Below are positions 8,891-17,747 of a stretch of 64,000 bases of DNA, piece after piece (positions within the stretch are counted from its first letter, which is position 1; each line of letters opens with the position of its first letter). The position numbers and the translations under genes were made by a program. The DNA comes from CAVQXR01 sp963717955 (GTDB lineage Bacteria > Actinomycetota > Thermoleophilia > Gaiellales > Gaiellaceae): NCBI GenBank assembly GCA_963717955.1, contig CAVQXR010000002.1, positions 1 through 64,000 of the forward strand, read 5' to 3'. The notes under the pieces are model-generated. The model saw nothing but the letters and a program-made list of their open reading frames with translations, was not told the origin of the DNA and did no database searches.

Positions 8891-9664
8891 GTGGACACGG
8901 GCCTGAGCGGAAAGGGCGTCCTTGTAACCGGCGCGTCGGGCGGGATCGGCGCCGCCTGTGCGCGCGCGTTCGCAGCCGAAGGCGCCCGCGTCGCCGTCCA
9001 CTACCACCGCGGCGAGGAGCGCGCCCGGGCGGTGGCGCTCGGCCTCGACGGCGCGCCGGTGCTCGGAGCCGACCTCACCGACGAGCGCGAGGTCGACCGC
9101 CTCTTCGAGGAGGCGCGCGCTGCGCTCGGCAGGATCGACGTCTGCGTCGCCGTAGCAGGCGTCTGGCCCAGCGAGGACGTCCCGGTCTGGCGGCTGCCGC
9201 TCGAGCGGTGGGAGCAGACGCTGCGCCAGAACCTCACCACCACCTTCCTCACGGCGCGCGGCTTCCTCCGCGAGGTCGAGCGAAACGGGCACGGCTCGCT
9301 GGTGCTGGTCGGCTCGACAGCCGGGATGGTCGGCGAGGCCGGGCACGCGGACTATGCGGCCGCGAAGTCCGCGGTTCTGGGCGGGCTCCTACTCAGCCTC
9401 AAGAACGAGATCGTCCGAGTCGCTCCGACCGCGCGTGTGAACGCCGTCTCACCGGGCTGGACCGAGAGCCCGATGACGCGCGGCCACGTCGATCCCGACG
9501 CCGTTCGCCGCGTCACGCGCACGATGGCCCTACGCAAGGTCGCCCAGCCGGAGGACGTCGCGCGACAGGTCGTCGTGCTCGCCTCGGACGAGCTCTCGGG
9601 TCACGTCACCGGCCAAGTCGTCACGGTCGCCGGCGGCATGGAAGGCCGCGTCCTCCACGAGTAA
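8891..9664 (+). CDS. Short-chain dehydrogenase/reductase (SDR)
   Basis: The 257-residue enzyme has the classical SDR layout: TGASGGIG cofactor loop at about residues 13-20, a VAVAGVW motif in place of the NNAG motif, catalytic S in VLVGSTAG, YAAAK (Y-x3-K) near 160, and the C-terminal NAVSPGWTESPM region and GQVVTVAGG. The basic residues after strand 2 (YHRGEERAR) suggest NADP(H). It resembles FabG-like ketoreductases, but the substrate is unknown. GTG at 8891 is the last start before the cofactor loop. A strong hairpin follows the stop. Confidence 0.88.
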   Translation: MDTGLSGKGVLVTGASGGIGAACARAFAAEGARVAVHYHRGEERARAVALGLDGAPVLGADLTDEREVDRLFEEARAALGRIDVCVAVAGVWPSEDVPVWRLPLERWEQTLRQNLTTTFLTARGFLREVERNGHGSLVLVGSTAGMVGEAGHADYAAAKSAVLGGLLLSLKNEIVRVAPTARVNAVSPGWTESPMTRGHVDPDAVRRVTRTMALRKVAQPEDVARQVVVLASDELSGHVTGQVVTVAGGMEGRVLHE

Positions 9665-9667
9665 CGA

Positions 9668-9693
9668 AAAGCGGCGGGCAAGCCCGCCGCTTT
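9668..9693. terminator. Hairpin after the SDR gene
   Basis: A 12-bp inverted repeat (arms 9668-9679 and 9682-9693) starts 4 nt after the stop codon. It has three A residues on the left arm and three T residues on the right arm, so it could end transcripts from either side. Confidence 0.75.
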
Positions 9694-9780
9694 ACTCGCC
9701 GCGCCGCCGGAAGTAGCCGTCAGTTCCTCGGCAAGGAGAGTCATCTCTCCTATCGGCAACACGCGGCCGCACTTGAGTGC

Positions 9781-9945
9781 AAAAAGAGGAAGGCCCCCGC
9801 CGCCAGGGGCCTTCCGGATGGCCTCCATAACGGAGGCCGTTTGGCTCTTCCGGCGCGCCCGCCACATCGGCGCGCATCGGAAGATGACGTGAGTATGCGC
9901 CATCCCCCACCGTGGGGGAATCACCCTTTTGGGGTTTACTGATTC
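9781..9945 (-). ncRNA. Candidate structured RNA ending in an intrinsic terminator
   Basis: Read on the minus strand, this gene-free stretch gives consecutive hairpins: 9923-9935, 9904-9918 (C5/G5), 9847-9883 (outer CTTCCG/CGGAAG plus a 7-bp inner GC stem), 9820-9838 (GGCCTCC/GGAGGCC), then a 10-bp stem at 9788-9815 followed on the minus strand by CT and five T. No convincing reading frame covers it. It could be a small RNA or the leader of a lost gene. I do not recognise the family. Confidence 0.45.
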
Positions 9946-9972
9946 CTCGAAGGAACTTGACTCCGGCGCTTC

Positions 9973-10141
9973 ACTAGAGGCTTGATGTGGAATTGGCGCG
10001 CTGTGCTGGCGTCTCAGATCAAGCCAGGGCGGCTCGGCGTCCGCGGCGCAGGCTGGGTGCCTGCGCAAGGGCGCCGAGACGGCTGGCGCAGCGTCTGAGG
10101 CGGCAGCGCAGCCCGCTCAGGTTTCACATCAAGCCTCTAGT
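9973..10141 (+). promoter_or_regulatory. Long imperfect foldback before the yitJ-like gene
   Basis: A 17-bp perfect inverted repeat (9973-9989 with 10125-10141) closes a nested structure: 10000-10019 with 10093-10112, 10023-10027 with 10083-10087, 10033-10039 with 10072-10078, and 10046-10053 with 10059-10066 around a 5-nt loop. In the 20-bp arm, three of the four imperfect pairs become U-G pairs only in the plus-strand RNA. The foldback ends 9 nt before the ATG at 10151 and would hold the ribosome site close to a helix. It may be a regulatory leader or a small foldback element. Confidence 0.55.
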
Positions 10142-10150
10142 CTCCGCGGG

Positions 10151-11959
10151 ATGCCGACCCGGTTCGAGGAGCGCCTGCGCACCGGCCCGCCGATCGTCGC
10201 CGACGGCGGCATGGGCGTGCTGCTCTCGGGCGCCGTCCCCCGCCTGCGCTGCCCCGAGGAGGCGAACCTGCGCGCACCGGAGAGCGTCGTCGCGCTGCAC
10301 ACGAGCTTCATCCGCGCCGGCGCCGAGCTGATCGAGACGAACACCTTCGGCGCCAACCGGCCCAAGCTCGCTGCACACTTCCTCGAGGACGACTTCGAGC
10401 GGATCAACTCGACCGCGGTGCGGCTCGCGCGCGAGGCGCGCGAGGTCTCCGGGGCGGACGTCTACATCGCGGGCTCGATCGGGCCGCTCGGAGAGGTCGA
10501 GCGTTTCGACCCGGGCGAGCAGAGCCAGTCGTTCGCCGACCAGGCCCACATCCTGGAGGGACGTGGCGTCGACCTGCTGATGCTCGAGACGTTCTTCGAC
10601 CTCGACGAGCTCGAGGCCGCGATCGACGCAGTGCGCAAGGTCTCCTCGCTGCCGATCGTCGCCCTGATGACCTTCGACGCAGACGGGCAGACGCTCGGCG
10701 GCGTCTCGGCCGAAGCGGCGGCGGAGCGGCTCGCGAGCCTCGACGTGGCGGCGACGGGCGCGAACCACAGCGCGGGGCCGGCGGCCGCGTTGAATGCGCT
10801 CGCCGCGATGCAACGCGACGGCCTGAAGCTCGCCGCGCTCCCGAACGTCGGCCTCGCCAGCCTTGCGGGCTCGCGCGTCGTCTTCCCCCACGCCACGCCC
10901 GAGTACTTCGCCGAGTTCGCCGCGCAGGCACGCAGGCTCGGTGCCGGCATCATCGGCGGCTGCTGCGGCACGACTCCGGCCCAGATCGCGGCGATCAAGC
11001 AGGCGATCGAGGAGGAGCGGGCGCCGGCCGCGCCGCTCGTCGTCCGCGAGCGCGCGCTCGCCGAGGCGGCCGAGGCGGCGCCCGAGGAGACCGAGCTCGC
11101 ACGGATGCTCCGCGAGCGCGAGTTCGTCGTCTCGGTCCAGCTCGATCCTCCGCTCGGCGCGAACAACAGCGCGCTGATCGAGGCGGGGCGCGCGCTGAAG
11201 GAGTCCGGCAAGGCGCACTTCGTCGACGTGAACGACAACCCACGCGCCCGCGCTCGGATGAGCGGGATCATGGCGTCGGTCGCGATCGAGCGGGCCTGCG
11301 GGATCGAGACGATCCCGCACCTGACGACCCGTGACATGTCGATCGCAGGGCTCGAGTCGCAGCTCCTCGGCGCGCACGCCGAGGGCGTGCGCAACATGCT
11401 CGCCGTCACGGGCGACCCGCCGGAGGAGGGCGACTACCCGGGCGCGCGCGGCGTCTACGAGCTCGACGCGATCGGGCTGACGCGCCTGATCTCGGGGCTC
11501 AATCGCGGCGAGGACTACCACGGGCGCGGGATCGACGCGCCGACGTCGTTCTTCGTCGGCGTCGCCGTCAACCCGTCCGCCGACGACATGGAGCTCGAGC
11601 TCGAGCGCTTCGAGCGCAAGCTCGAGGAAGGCGCGCAGTTCGCGATGACGCAGATCCTGTTCGACCTCTCCTATCTCGACTCGTTCCTCGCCCATTTCGG
11701 CGGCCAAGCGCCGATCCCGCTGCTCATCGGCGTCTGGCCGATGCCGAGCCTGCAGCTCGCCGTCCGGGTCCACAACGAGGTGCCCGGGATCGTCGTGCCC
11801 GACCCGGTTCAGGAACGGCTGCGCGCAGCCGGAGCGGATGCGGGCGAGGTCGGCCGCGAGCTGGCGCGCGAGCTGATCGCGGAGTCGCGCGAGAAGGCGG
11901 CGGGCGTGTACGTCGTGGCGCCGTTCCGGCGGCCGCTCGGCATCCTCGACGTGCTTTAG
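10151..11959 (+). CDS. Bifunctional homocysteine S-methyltransferase / methylenetetrahydrofolate reductase
   Basis: The 602-residue protein has the YitJ layout. Residues ~1-290 are a homocysteine methyltransferase barrel (opening ADGGMGVLL, GGCCGTTP at ~269-276). Residues ~315-602 are a flavin-type methylenetetrahydrofolate reductase barrel (DVNDNPRARARM, HLTTRD, MLAVTGDPP). It would link folate one-carbon units to methionine synthesis. Two expected catalytic residues differ: the first zinc cysteine is His206 in GANHSAGP, and the glutamate of the reductase motif is Gln330 in VSVQLDPP. Both codons are clear. The gene follows a long foldback and lacks an obvious ribosome site. Confidence 0.88.
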   Translation: MPTRFEERLRTGPPIVADGGMGVLLSGAVPRLRCPEEANLRAPESVVALHTSFIRAGAELIETNTFGANRPKLAAHFLEDDFERINSTAVRLAREAREVSGADVYIAGSIGPLGEVERFDPGEQSQSFADQAHILEGRGVDLLMLETFFDLDELEAAIDAVRKVSSLPIVALMTFDADGQTLGGVSAEAAAERLASLDVAATGANHSAGPAAALNALAAMQRDGLKLAALPNVGLASLAGSRVVFPHATPEYFAEFAAQARRLGAGIIGGCCGTTPAQIAAIKQAIEEERAPAAPLVVRERALAEAAEAAPEETELARMLREREFVVSVQLDPPLGANNSALIEAGRALKESGKAHFVDVNDNPRARARMSGIMASVAIERACGIETIPHLTTRDMSIAGLESQLLGAHAEGVRNMLAVTGDPPEEGDYPGARGVYELDAIGLTRLISGLNRGEDYHGRGIDAPTSFFVGVAVNPSADDMELELERFERKLEEGAQFAMTQILFDLSYLDSFLAHFGGQAPIPLLIGVWPMPSLQLAVRVHNEVPGIVVPDPVQERLRAAGADAGEVGRELARELIAESREKAAGVYVVAPFRRPLGILDVL

Positions 11960-11962
11960 CTC

Positions 11963-13100
11963 CTAGCGGACGCAGGGACCGGTCGAGACGGCGCCGCGGT
12001 CCAGCGTCGGCGAGCGACTCGCGCACGACAGCCGCGGGCACTGCGTAGCCGGCCTCGGAGCCGATCCGCGAGGCGAAGATCGTGGCCTGCACGCGCCCCT
12101 GCCCGTCGACGGCAGGCCCGCCCGAGTTCCCCTTCCGGACCGCGCCGCGCAGCGTCGTGATCTGCCGCTCGACCGGCCCGCGGCCGTAGGCATCGTCGGT
12201 GAGCAGCGGTCCCGTCTGGCCGATCCGGCCGGCCGTGGCCGTGAAGGGCCCGTTCTCCGGATAGCCGAGGATCGCGACCGGCGCTCCCTCGACGGGGTCG
12301 ACGAGTCGGAGCGGCGGCGCCGCGAGCCCGTCCACGCGGAGCACAGCGACGTCGTCGCGGGGGTCGAAGGCGACGACGGCAGCGTCCTGGTACTCGCCGT
12401 CACCCCGGTCGACGCGGGCGTCGTCCATCCCGGCAACGACGTGCGCGTTGGTGACGACGAGACTCGGCGCGGCAACCCAGCCCGAGCCCTCAATGCCGAG
12501 GCCGCACGCCGTCCCGGTGACGCGGAGAACGCTGTCGCGAGCGGTGCGGACGCCCTGGCTGCCAAGCAGCGCCGGGTCGGGCGGCGGAACGTTTGCCTGC
12601 GGCCCGCGGATCGCGGCGAACGGGTCGACGCGCTCGATCGCATCGAGTAGGCGCCCCGGCGGGACGCGCTCGTTCAGCTCGCGCAGGATCCGCGAGCGCT
12701 GGACGTCCTCGCGTAGCTCGCTCTGGCCGGGCGTGTGCAGCGCGACCGCGCCCGCGATCCAGACGATCGCCGCCCCGGCCGCTGCGCCGAGCACGAGTCC
12801 ACCGAGCGAGTCGAGGATGCGCAGCGGCGGCACGACGAAGAGGCTCGTCCGGATCGTCCGGCCCGCAACCGCAGCTGCGCTCTGGAGGAAGACTCCGAGC
12901 ACGACAGCGCCCGCGAGCGCGACGAGCGGCGTGTAGGGCGACTCGCCGCGGGAGAAGAGCTGCGGCGCGAGCTTTGCGCCGAGGTAGGCGCCCGCAACGA
13001 TCCCGGCGAGCGAGAGCGCGCCGCCGACGAGCCCGCGCCTGAGCCCGTTCAGCGCCGCCAGCCCGATCACGGCCGCCGCGATCCAGTCGACCGTGGTCAT
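11963..13100 (-). CDS. MarP-like membrane serine protease (CvpA domain plus trypsin-like domain)
   Basis: Residues ~1-145 form four membrane helices of the CvpA/colicin V production type (GLRRGLVGGALSLAGIVAG, seen as GLRRGLVGG). Residues ~190-375 form a periplasm-facing trypsin-like protease with His in VTNAHVVAG, Asp in DDVAVLRVD and Ser in KGNSGGPAVD. This matches the actinobacterial MarP architecture, a protease needed for acid and oxidative stress resistance in mycobacteria. A one-base shift near 12005 moves the frame; the other frame ends in STGPCVR at the TAG at 11963, which fits the family C-terminus. The gene is convergent with yitJ and 3 nt from it. Confidence 0.85.
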
Positions 13101-13146
13101 CGTACGCCAGGGTACTGAGCGTCCCGGCTACACTGTGCCCGCCCTG

Positions 13147-13220
<74 letters not shown>

Positions 13221-13395
13221 CTCCACTCCTGCCTGCAACACGGCGGTTTCGCCGATGCTGCTTGAGGGGCACGTCCAGCGCGTGCTCCACAAGTGCCTAA
13301 ACGTCTGAGGCCGAAGACGCTCGAGCGTTATGGCTGTCAAGCAGTGGCGCGAGGAGCCCTCATCGAGCGGGTTCCAAAATGCCGTCGAGCGGCTG

Positions 13396-13830
13396 CTAGC
13401 CGCCCTCGACGTTACGGCAAAGGTTCCGGTGATAGCCGGCCATCTGGCGAGCCATAACGAGCTTCGCGACTGGCTGCAGCACCCGCATCACACCGCGCAG
13501 CTCACCTTCGGCCACGAAATGCACCCGCGTCCCGTCGCCGTCGGGCTCGAACGACCACCTTCCGTCGATTGGGTAGGGCCCCTCGACGATGTGCGCGTGG
13601 ACTAGCAGCGGTCGGTCGAATTCGGTGAACTCGACGATCTGCTCGAACTCCTTGCCGCCCGGGGGCTTCGTGCGCTCCCGGACACGCATTCCCAGCCGCG
13701 GAGATCCGTCTGTGAGTTGCTCCACCGACGTCTTGGACGTCTGCCAATCGGCGAGGTTCGACGGGTTCGTGAGGTAATCGAAGACGACCTCCGGCGGACG
13801 GTTCACGAAGAATGTTTGTTCCATGCGCAT
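13396..13830 (-). CDS. SRPBCC family protein
   Basis: The 144-residue protein has the START/polyketide-cyclase-like opening MEQTFFVNRPPEVVFDYLTNPSNLADWQ (seen as PPEVVFDYL and NPSNLADWQ) and alternating strands typical of the fold, ending in a long helix. These proteins bind hydrophobic ligands in a cavity; no catalytic residue can be assigned. The start at 13830 has GGGAGG six bases upstream. It is the last gene of a minus-strand cluster with a K+ channel, a transhydrogenase and an exporter. Confidence 0.75.
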   Translation of the reverse strand: MRMEQTFFVNRPPEVVFDYLTNPSNLADWQTSKTSVEQLTDGSPRLGMRVRERTKPPGGKEFEQIVEFTEFDRPLLVHAHIVEGPYPIDGRWSFEPDGDGTRVHFVAEGELRGVMRVLQPVAKLVMARQMAGYHRNLCRNVEGG

Positions 13831-13845
13831 GCTGAGCCTCCCTAT

Positions 13846-14307
13846 TTAGGATCCTCGTTGAGCGGAGAGTGAGCCTTGTGCAGTTCGAGCCGGTGTTCCC
13901 AGCGGACCCTGAGTTGGCGGAAGTGCAGTCATGCCAACGTCCGCTCGACGACCCAAACCGTCGCCTCGCGTTGGTTGGCTGTTCGGCGTATGTAGCAGCG
14001 GCAGTTGCGAGGCTTTCGCCGCGACCGTGGTGATGAAGGCGAGGACGATGCCGACTCCGACGAGTACGTATACAGCGGTGAAGAGCTTGCCTGCGTCTGT
14101 TTCGGGGGCGAAGTCGCCATAGCCGACGGTCGTCAGCGTGACGACGCTGAAGTAGAGCGCGTCAACTAAGCGAAGCCCTTCGACGATCGAGTAGAACCCC
14201 GTGCCGCTAATGACCGCGATCACGGCAAGGAGGGCGAGCGAAGTGACCTGGGAGTCGCGCCGTAGCGCCAGGCCCGCGCGCAGCATCGTGAGGAGAAGAA
14301 GGGGCAT
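13846..14307 (-). CDS. Two-helix potassium channel protein
   Basis: The 153-residue membrane protein has one helix at about 23-42, a pore loop, and a second helix at about 75-96. The selectivity filter TTVGYGD is at residues 59-65, which is diagnostic for a K+ channel. No RCK regulatory domain follows; the last ~55 residues are hydrophilic and low in order. It starts 4 nt downstream of the sthA stop, so the two genes are likely co-transcribed. Confidence 0.85.
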   Translation of the reverse strand: MPLLLLTMLRAGLALRRDSQVTSLALLAVIAVISGTGFYSIVEGLRLVDALYFSVVTLTTVGYGDFAPETDAGKLFTAVYVLVGVGIVLAFITTVAAKASQLPLLHTPNSQPTRGDGLGRRADVGMTALPPTQGPLGTPARTAQGSLSAQRGS

Positions 14308-14311
14308 TGGG

Positions 14312-15739
14312 CTAGGACAACGAAGTGGATGTCAGACGCCGACGGACGACGCGCTCGACGTCCATGAGCCGGTTCCGCGCGTCGAGCGCCGCGACTTTGT
14401 ACGACTCGGCCAACGTCGGGTAGTTGAAGACGGTGTCGACGAGGTAGTCGATCGTCCCGTTCAAGCCCATCACCGTCTGTCCGATGTGAATCACCTCGGT
14501 CGCATTCGTACCGAGAACGTGAACGCCGAGGAGGGTGCGGTCCTCCCGCGAGACGAGGAGCTTCAGCAACCCGTGCACGTCGCCCAGGATGTGCCCCCGC
14601 GCAAGCTCGCGATACCGCGAGATGCCGACTTCGTAGGGCACACCTGCTTCCGTCAGCTCCTCTTCCGTACGGCCGACGTAACTGATCTCGGGGATCGTGT
14701 AGATCCCGATCGGAAGCAATGCGGTCATCGAAGCGTCCTCACCGAGGGCGTGTGCGGAAGCGAGGCGCCCTTGCTCCATCGAAGTGGCTGCGAGCGCCGG
14801 CCAGCCGACGACGTCGCCGGCAGCGAAGATGTGCTCCACGACTGTCCGGTAGTCGGGGCCGACCTCGATCCGACCGCGCTCATCGGCCTCCAAGCCCGCA
14901 CGCTCGAGCTCGAGGTCATCCGTCTCCCCCTGGCGACCGGCTGCGTACAGCACCACCTCCGAGGGAACCTGCTTCCCGCTCGCGAGCTGTGTCAGTGCGC
15001 CATCCGCGTAGCGCTCAACGGCGGTCACCTCTTCACCCAGCCGGAAGACGACACCGGCGTCACGCAGGTGGTACTGCAGACCCTCCGTGACCTGGGCGTC
15101 GCAGAATTCGAGCACGCGCGGGCGTTTCTCGACAACGGTGACCTTCGCGCCGAGCGCAGCGAGCATGGATGCGTACTCGATGCCGATCACCCCAGCTCCC
15201 ACGACGACCACGGAGTGCGGGATTCGATCCAGGAGCAGTAGTCCGTCGGAATCGAGGATTGTTCTCTCGTCGAAGTCCACTTCGGGTGGGTGCGCCGGAC
15301 GTGTCCCCGTGGCTATGACGATCCTCTCCCCAGTCAGCTGCCGCTCGTCGTAGCCGCCCGACACCGCAACGGTGTGCGGGTCGAGGAAGCGAGCGCTCCC
15401 GTGCACGATCTGGACGTGGTTCCGCAGCAGCTGGTCGCGCACGACGTCGACCTCGCGGTCGATCACGCCTCGTGTTCGCAGGCGGAGATCCTCGACCGTG
15501 ATCTCGTCCTTCACGCGGTAGCTCTGGCCGTACGTCGCCCTCTGGCTCAACCCGCTCAGGTACACGATCGCCTCGCGTAGCGTCTTCGACGGGATCGTCC
15601 CCCAGTTGACCGACACCCCGCCGAGCTCGTGCCGCTCGACCAGAGCGACGCTGTGCCCGAGCTTCGACGCCTGAATCGCGGCCTTCTGGCCGGCCGGCCC
15701 GGATCCAACGACAAGGAGGTCGTAGTACTCGTGCTTCAT
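14312..15739 (-). CDS. sthA: Soluble pyridine nucleotide transhydrogenase (SthA-like)
   Basis: The 475-residue flavoprotein has an FAD site VVGSGPAGQKAA at the N-terminus, an NAD(P) site VVGAGVIGIEYA near residue 180, and the dimerisation domain at the end (NATEVIHIGQTVM). The redox-active cysteine pair of lipoamide dehydrogenases is absent: the site reads GGVSVNWGTIPSKTLRE. This is what separates SthA from disulfide reductases. It would exchange reducing equivalents between NADPH and NADH in the cytoplasm. ATG at 15739 is preceded by GGAG. It follows the exporter gene by 5 nt. Confidence 0.88.
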   Translation of the reverse strand: MKHEYYDLLVVGSGPAGQKAAIQASKLGHSVALVERHELGGVSVNWGTIPSKTLREAIVYLSGLSQRATYGQSYRVKDEITVEDLRLRTRGVIDREVDVVRDQLLRNHVQIVHGSARFLDPHTVAVSGGYDERQLTGERIVIATGTRPAHPPEVDFDERTILDSDGLLLLDRIPHSVVVVGAGVIGIEYASMLAALGAKVTVVEKRPRVLEFCDAQVTEGLQYHLRDAGVVFRLGEEVTAVERYADGALTQLASGKQVPSEVVLYAAGRQGETDDLELERAGLEADERGRIEVGPDYRTVVEHIFAAGDVVGWPALAATSMEQGRLASAHALGEDASMTALLPIGIYTIPEISYVGRTEEELTEAGVPYEVGISRYRELARGHILGDVHGLLKLLVSREDRTLLGVHVLGTNATEVIHIGQTVMGLNGTIDYLVDTVFNYPTLAESYKVAALDARNRLMDVERVVRRRLTSTSLS

Positions 15740-15744
15740 GCCTT

Positions 15745-17353
15745 TCAAGCTCCTCTCGGATTCGCCGATGGGTTTGGGTCCACGAGCGGGTGGAGGCCTC
15801 GCTCAGCCACTCCCTCATCCGCGGCGACGTGCTCGCGGGACGGCAGGTAGCGGAGCACGACGACAGCTGCGACGGCCGTGAGCGCCGCGGCGACCAGGAG
15901 GCCGATGCCCATCGCCTGGGTGAACGCGTCGCCGGTAGTCGCGAGCAGGCTGGAGGCCGCGTCGGGCGGCAGCTGGGCGGCGATGGCGCTGGCGGCGCCG
16001 ACCGAGTCCTCCGCTCGCGCCTGCGCTTCTGGGCGGCAGGGCGCCGAGCGAGCCCTCGACGTCGTTCGAGTAGAGGGAGCTGATGAGCGAGCCGATCACG
16101 GCCACGCCGAGCGCTCCCGAGATCATGCGCGCGACGGTGTTCGTGGCCGAGGCGACGCCCGACTTGGCCGCCGGGACCGCGCCCACGACCGCCTCGGTGG
16201 CCGGAGCCATCACCCAGCCCATCGCCAGGGCGAGCCCGAAGAACCAGGCGGCGAGCGTAGGCGCCGTGTCGGGCGTCCAGAGCATCGTCAGCGCCAGGGC
16301 AAGTCGCCAAGGCCGGTGAGGCCGACCGCGACGACGCGCGTGGTACCGAGCCGCTTCACCGCCTTGCTCGACGCAGCCGGCGCCCATCATCAGCCCGAGC
16401 GCAATCGGGCTCATGACCGCGCCTGCCTCGATCGCGCTGTAGCCGTGGGCGAACTGCAGGTACTGGGTCAGCGCGAAGATCGCGCCGAGCAGGGCGAAGA
16501 ACGCAACGCTGACCGCCGCCGTGCCGACGCTGAAGCGGGCGCTGCGGAAGAAGCCGAGATCGAGCATCGGCTCGGCGATGCGCCGCTCCCACCAGACGAA
16601 GCGCCGAGCAGAACGACGCTCGCCGCAAGCGAACCCGAGCGACCAGGCCGACTCGACCAGCCCTGCTCGGGCGCCTCGATGATCGCGTAGACGAGGATGA
16701 CTGAAGCCGGCGATCGAGAGCGCCGCTCCGAGCAGGTCGAACGAGCCGGGCCGGGGGTCGCGGCTCTCGGGCACGTAGCGGATCCCGAGCAGCAGCGCGA
16801 GCGCGGCGAACGGGACGTTGACCAGGAAGACCGACGACCAGGCGAACCACTCGAGCAGCAGCCCGCCGGCAAGCGGGCCGAGCCCGATCCCGACCGCCGC
16901 CAGCGCGGCCCAGATGGCGATCGCCTTGCCGCGCTCCTCGCCGGTGAAGACGTTCGCGATGATCGAGAGGGTGGCGGGCATGATCAGCGCCGCGCCCGAC
17001 GCCCATCAGCCGCGCGTACGGCGATCACCCGGTCGAGCCGAGTCGACCACGAGCGCGCCGAGGCTCGCGAGCCCGAAGATCGCCACGCCGGCCTGGAGCG
17101 CAAGCTTGCGCCCGAGACGGTCGCCGAGCGTGCCGAACACGAGCAGCAGCCCGGCGAAGACGAGCAGGTACGAGTCGACGATCCACTGCAGCGTCGAGGC
17201 GGAGGCGTCGAACTCGTCCTGCAGCGTCGGCAGAGCGACGTTGAGGATCGTGTTGTCGAGCCCGATGATCAGCAGGCTCAGCGAGAGGACGCCGAGCGTC
17301 TTCCACCGCCGTGCGTAGACCTTCGGGTCGATGTTGTGCAGTTGCGCTGTCAT
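15745..17353 (-). CDS. MFS drug exporter, DHA2/EmrB type (several frameshifts)
   Basis: The pieces join into a ~530-residue, 14-helix transporter. It opens with MTAQLHNIDPKVYARRW and LDNTILNVALPTLQ, then has GTLGDRLGRK (motif A), SIIANVFTGEERGKAIAIW, GPLAGGLLLEWFAWSSVFLVN (seen as GPLAGG and WSSVFLVN) and the C-terminal LYSNDVEGSL region. Frames change at least four times, near 17015, 16650, 16350 and 16050. All expected blocks are present in order, so errors in the sequence are more likely than decay. ATG at 17353 has AAGGAG upstream. The gene ends 5 nt before sthA. Confidence 0.82.
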
Positions 17354-17387
17354 GCCGTTCTCCTTGTGGGTCGCTGTGGGTGGGCGT

Positions 17388-17631
17388 TCACGGGATCTCG
17401 ACCTCGCTGACCCTGATCGCGGTCGTACGCTCGCGCGACGTAGGAGGGCAGCAAGCCGAGGGCGTCCGCTTCGCTCGCGGCGTCGACGGTCCACCAGATG
17501 TCGTGCCCGCCGGCGACGCACGACGCGAGCGCGGTCAGGCGTCGCAGCGGACTGTCGTGGCCCTTGAACGAGGCGAAGGCGACGCCGCACTCGGGCTGTT
17601 CGTGACGGTGGTGGAGCAGGTAACGGAACAT
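17388..17631 (-). CDS. Small conserved hypothetical protein (one frameshift)
   Basis: The protein begins MFRYLLHHRHEQPECGVAF and has FASFKGHDSPLRR, GGHDIWWTVDA and LGLLPSYVA, which look like a compact conserved domain of about 80 residues. Near 17430 the frame shifts and the protein would end RTTAIRVSEVEIP at the stop at 17388. I recall similar small actinobacterial proteins next to transport and regulator genes, but know no function. It is 34 nt upstream of the MFS exporter on the same strand, so it likely heads that operon. Confidence 0.55.
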
Positions 17632-17747
17632 GGATCGAGCCTGCCGCTCGCGCGGGTCGCGCCGACATCGGTGCAGCCACCCTGATTCCGCACCCTGATT
17701 TCTCGGGCCGCCTGCCCTGACGTATGGTCAGGCACAAGGAGGCGACG

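Noticed and set aside
9701..9735. A stretch that shares GCCGGAAGTAGCCG with 48788-48801
   Set aside because: The match is only 14-15 nt in GC-rich DNA and the flanks differ; likely chance.
10124..11773. A 549-codon minus-strand frame antisense to the yitJ-like gene
   Set aside because: It has a composition typical of antisense frames and no recognisable domain, while the plus strand carries a full bifunctional enzyme.
13221..13395. An integrase remnant next to tRNA-Asp
   Set aside because: I looked for recombinase motifs (R, H-x-x-R, Y) on both strands and found none; the stretch has no supportable gene.
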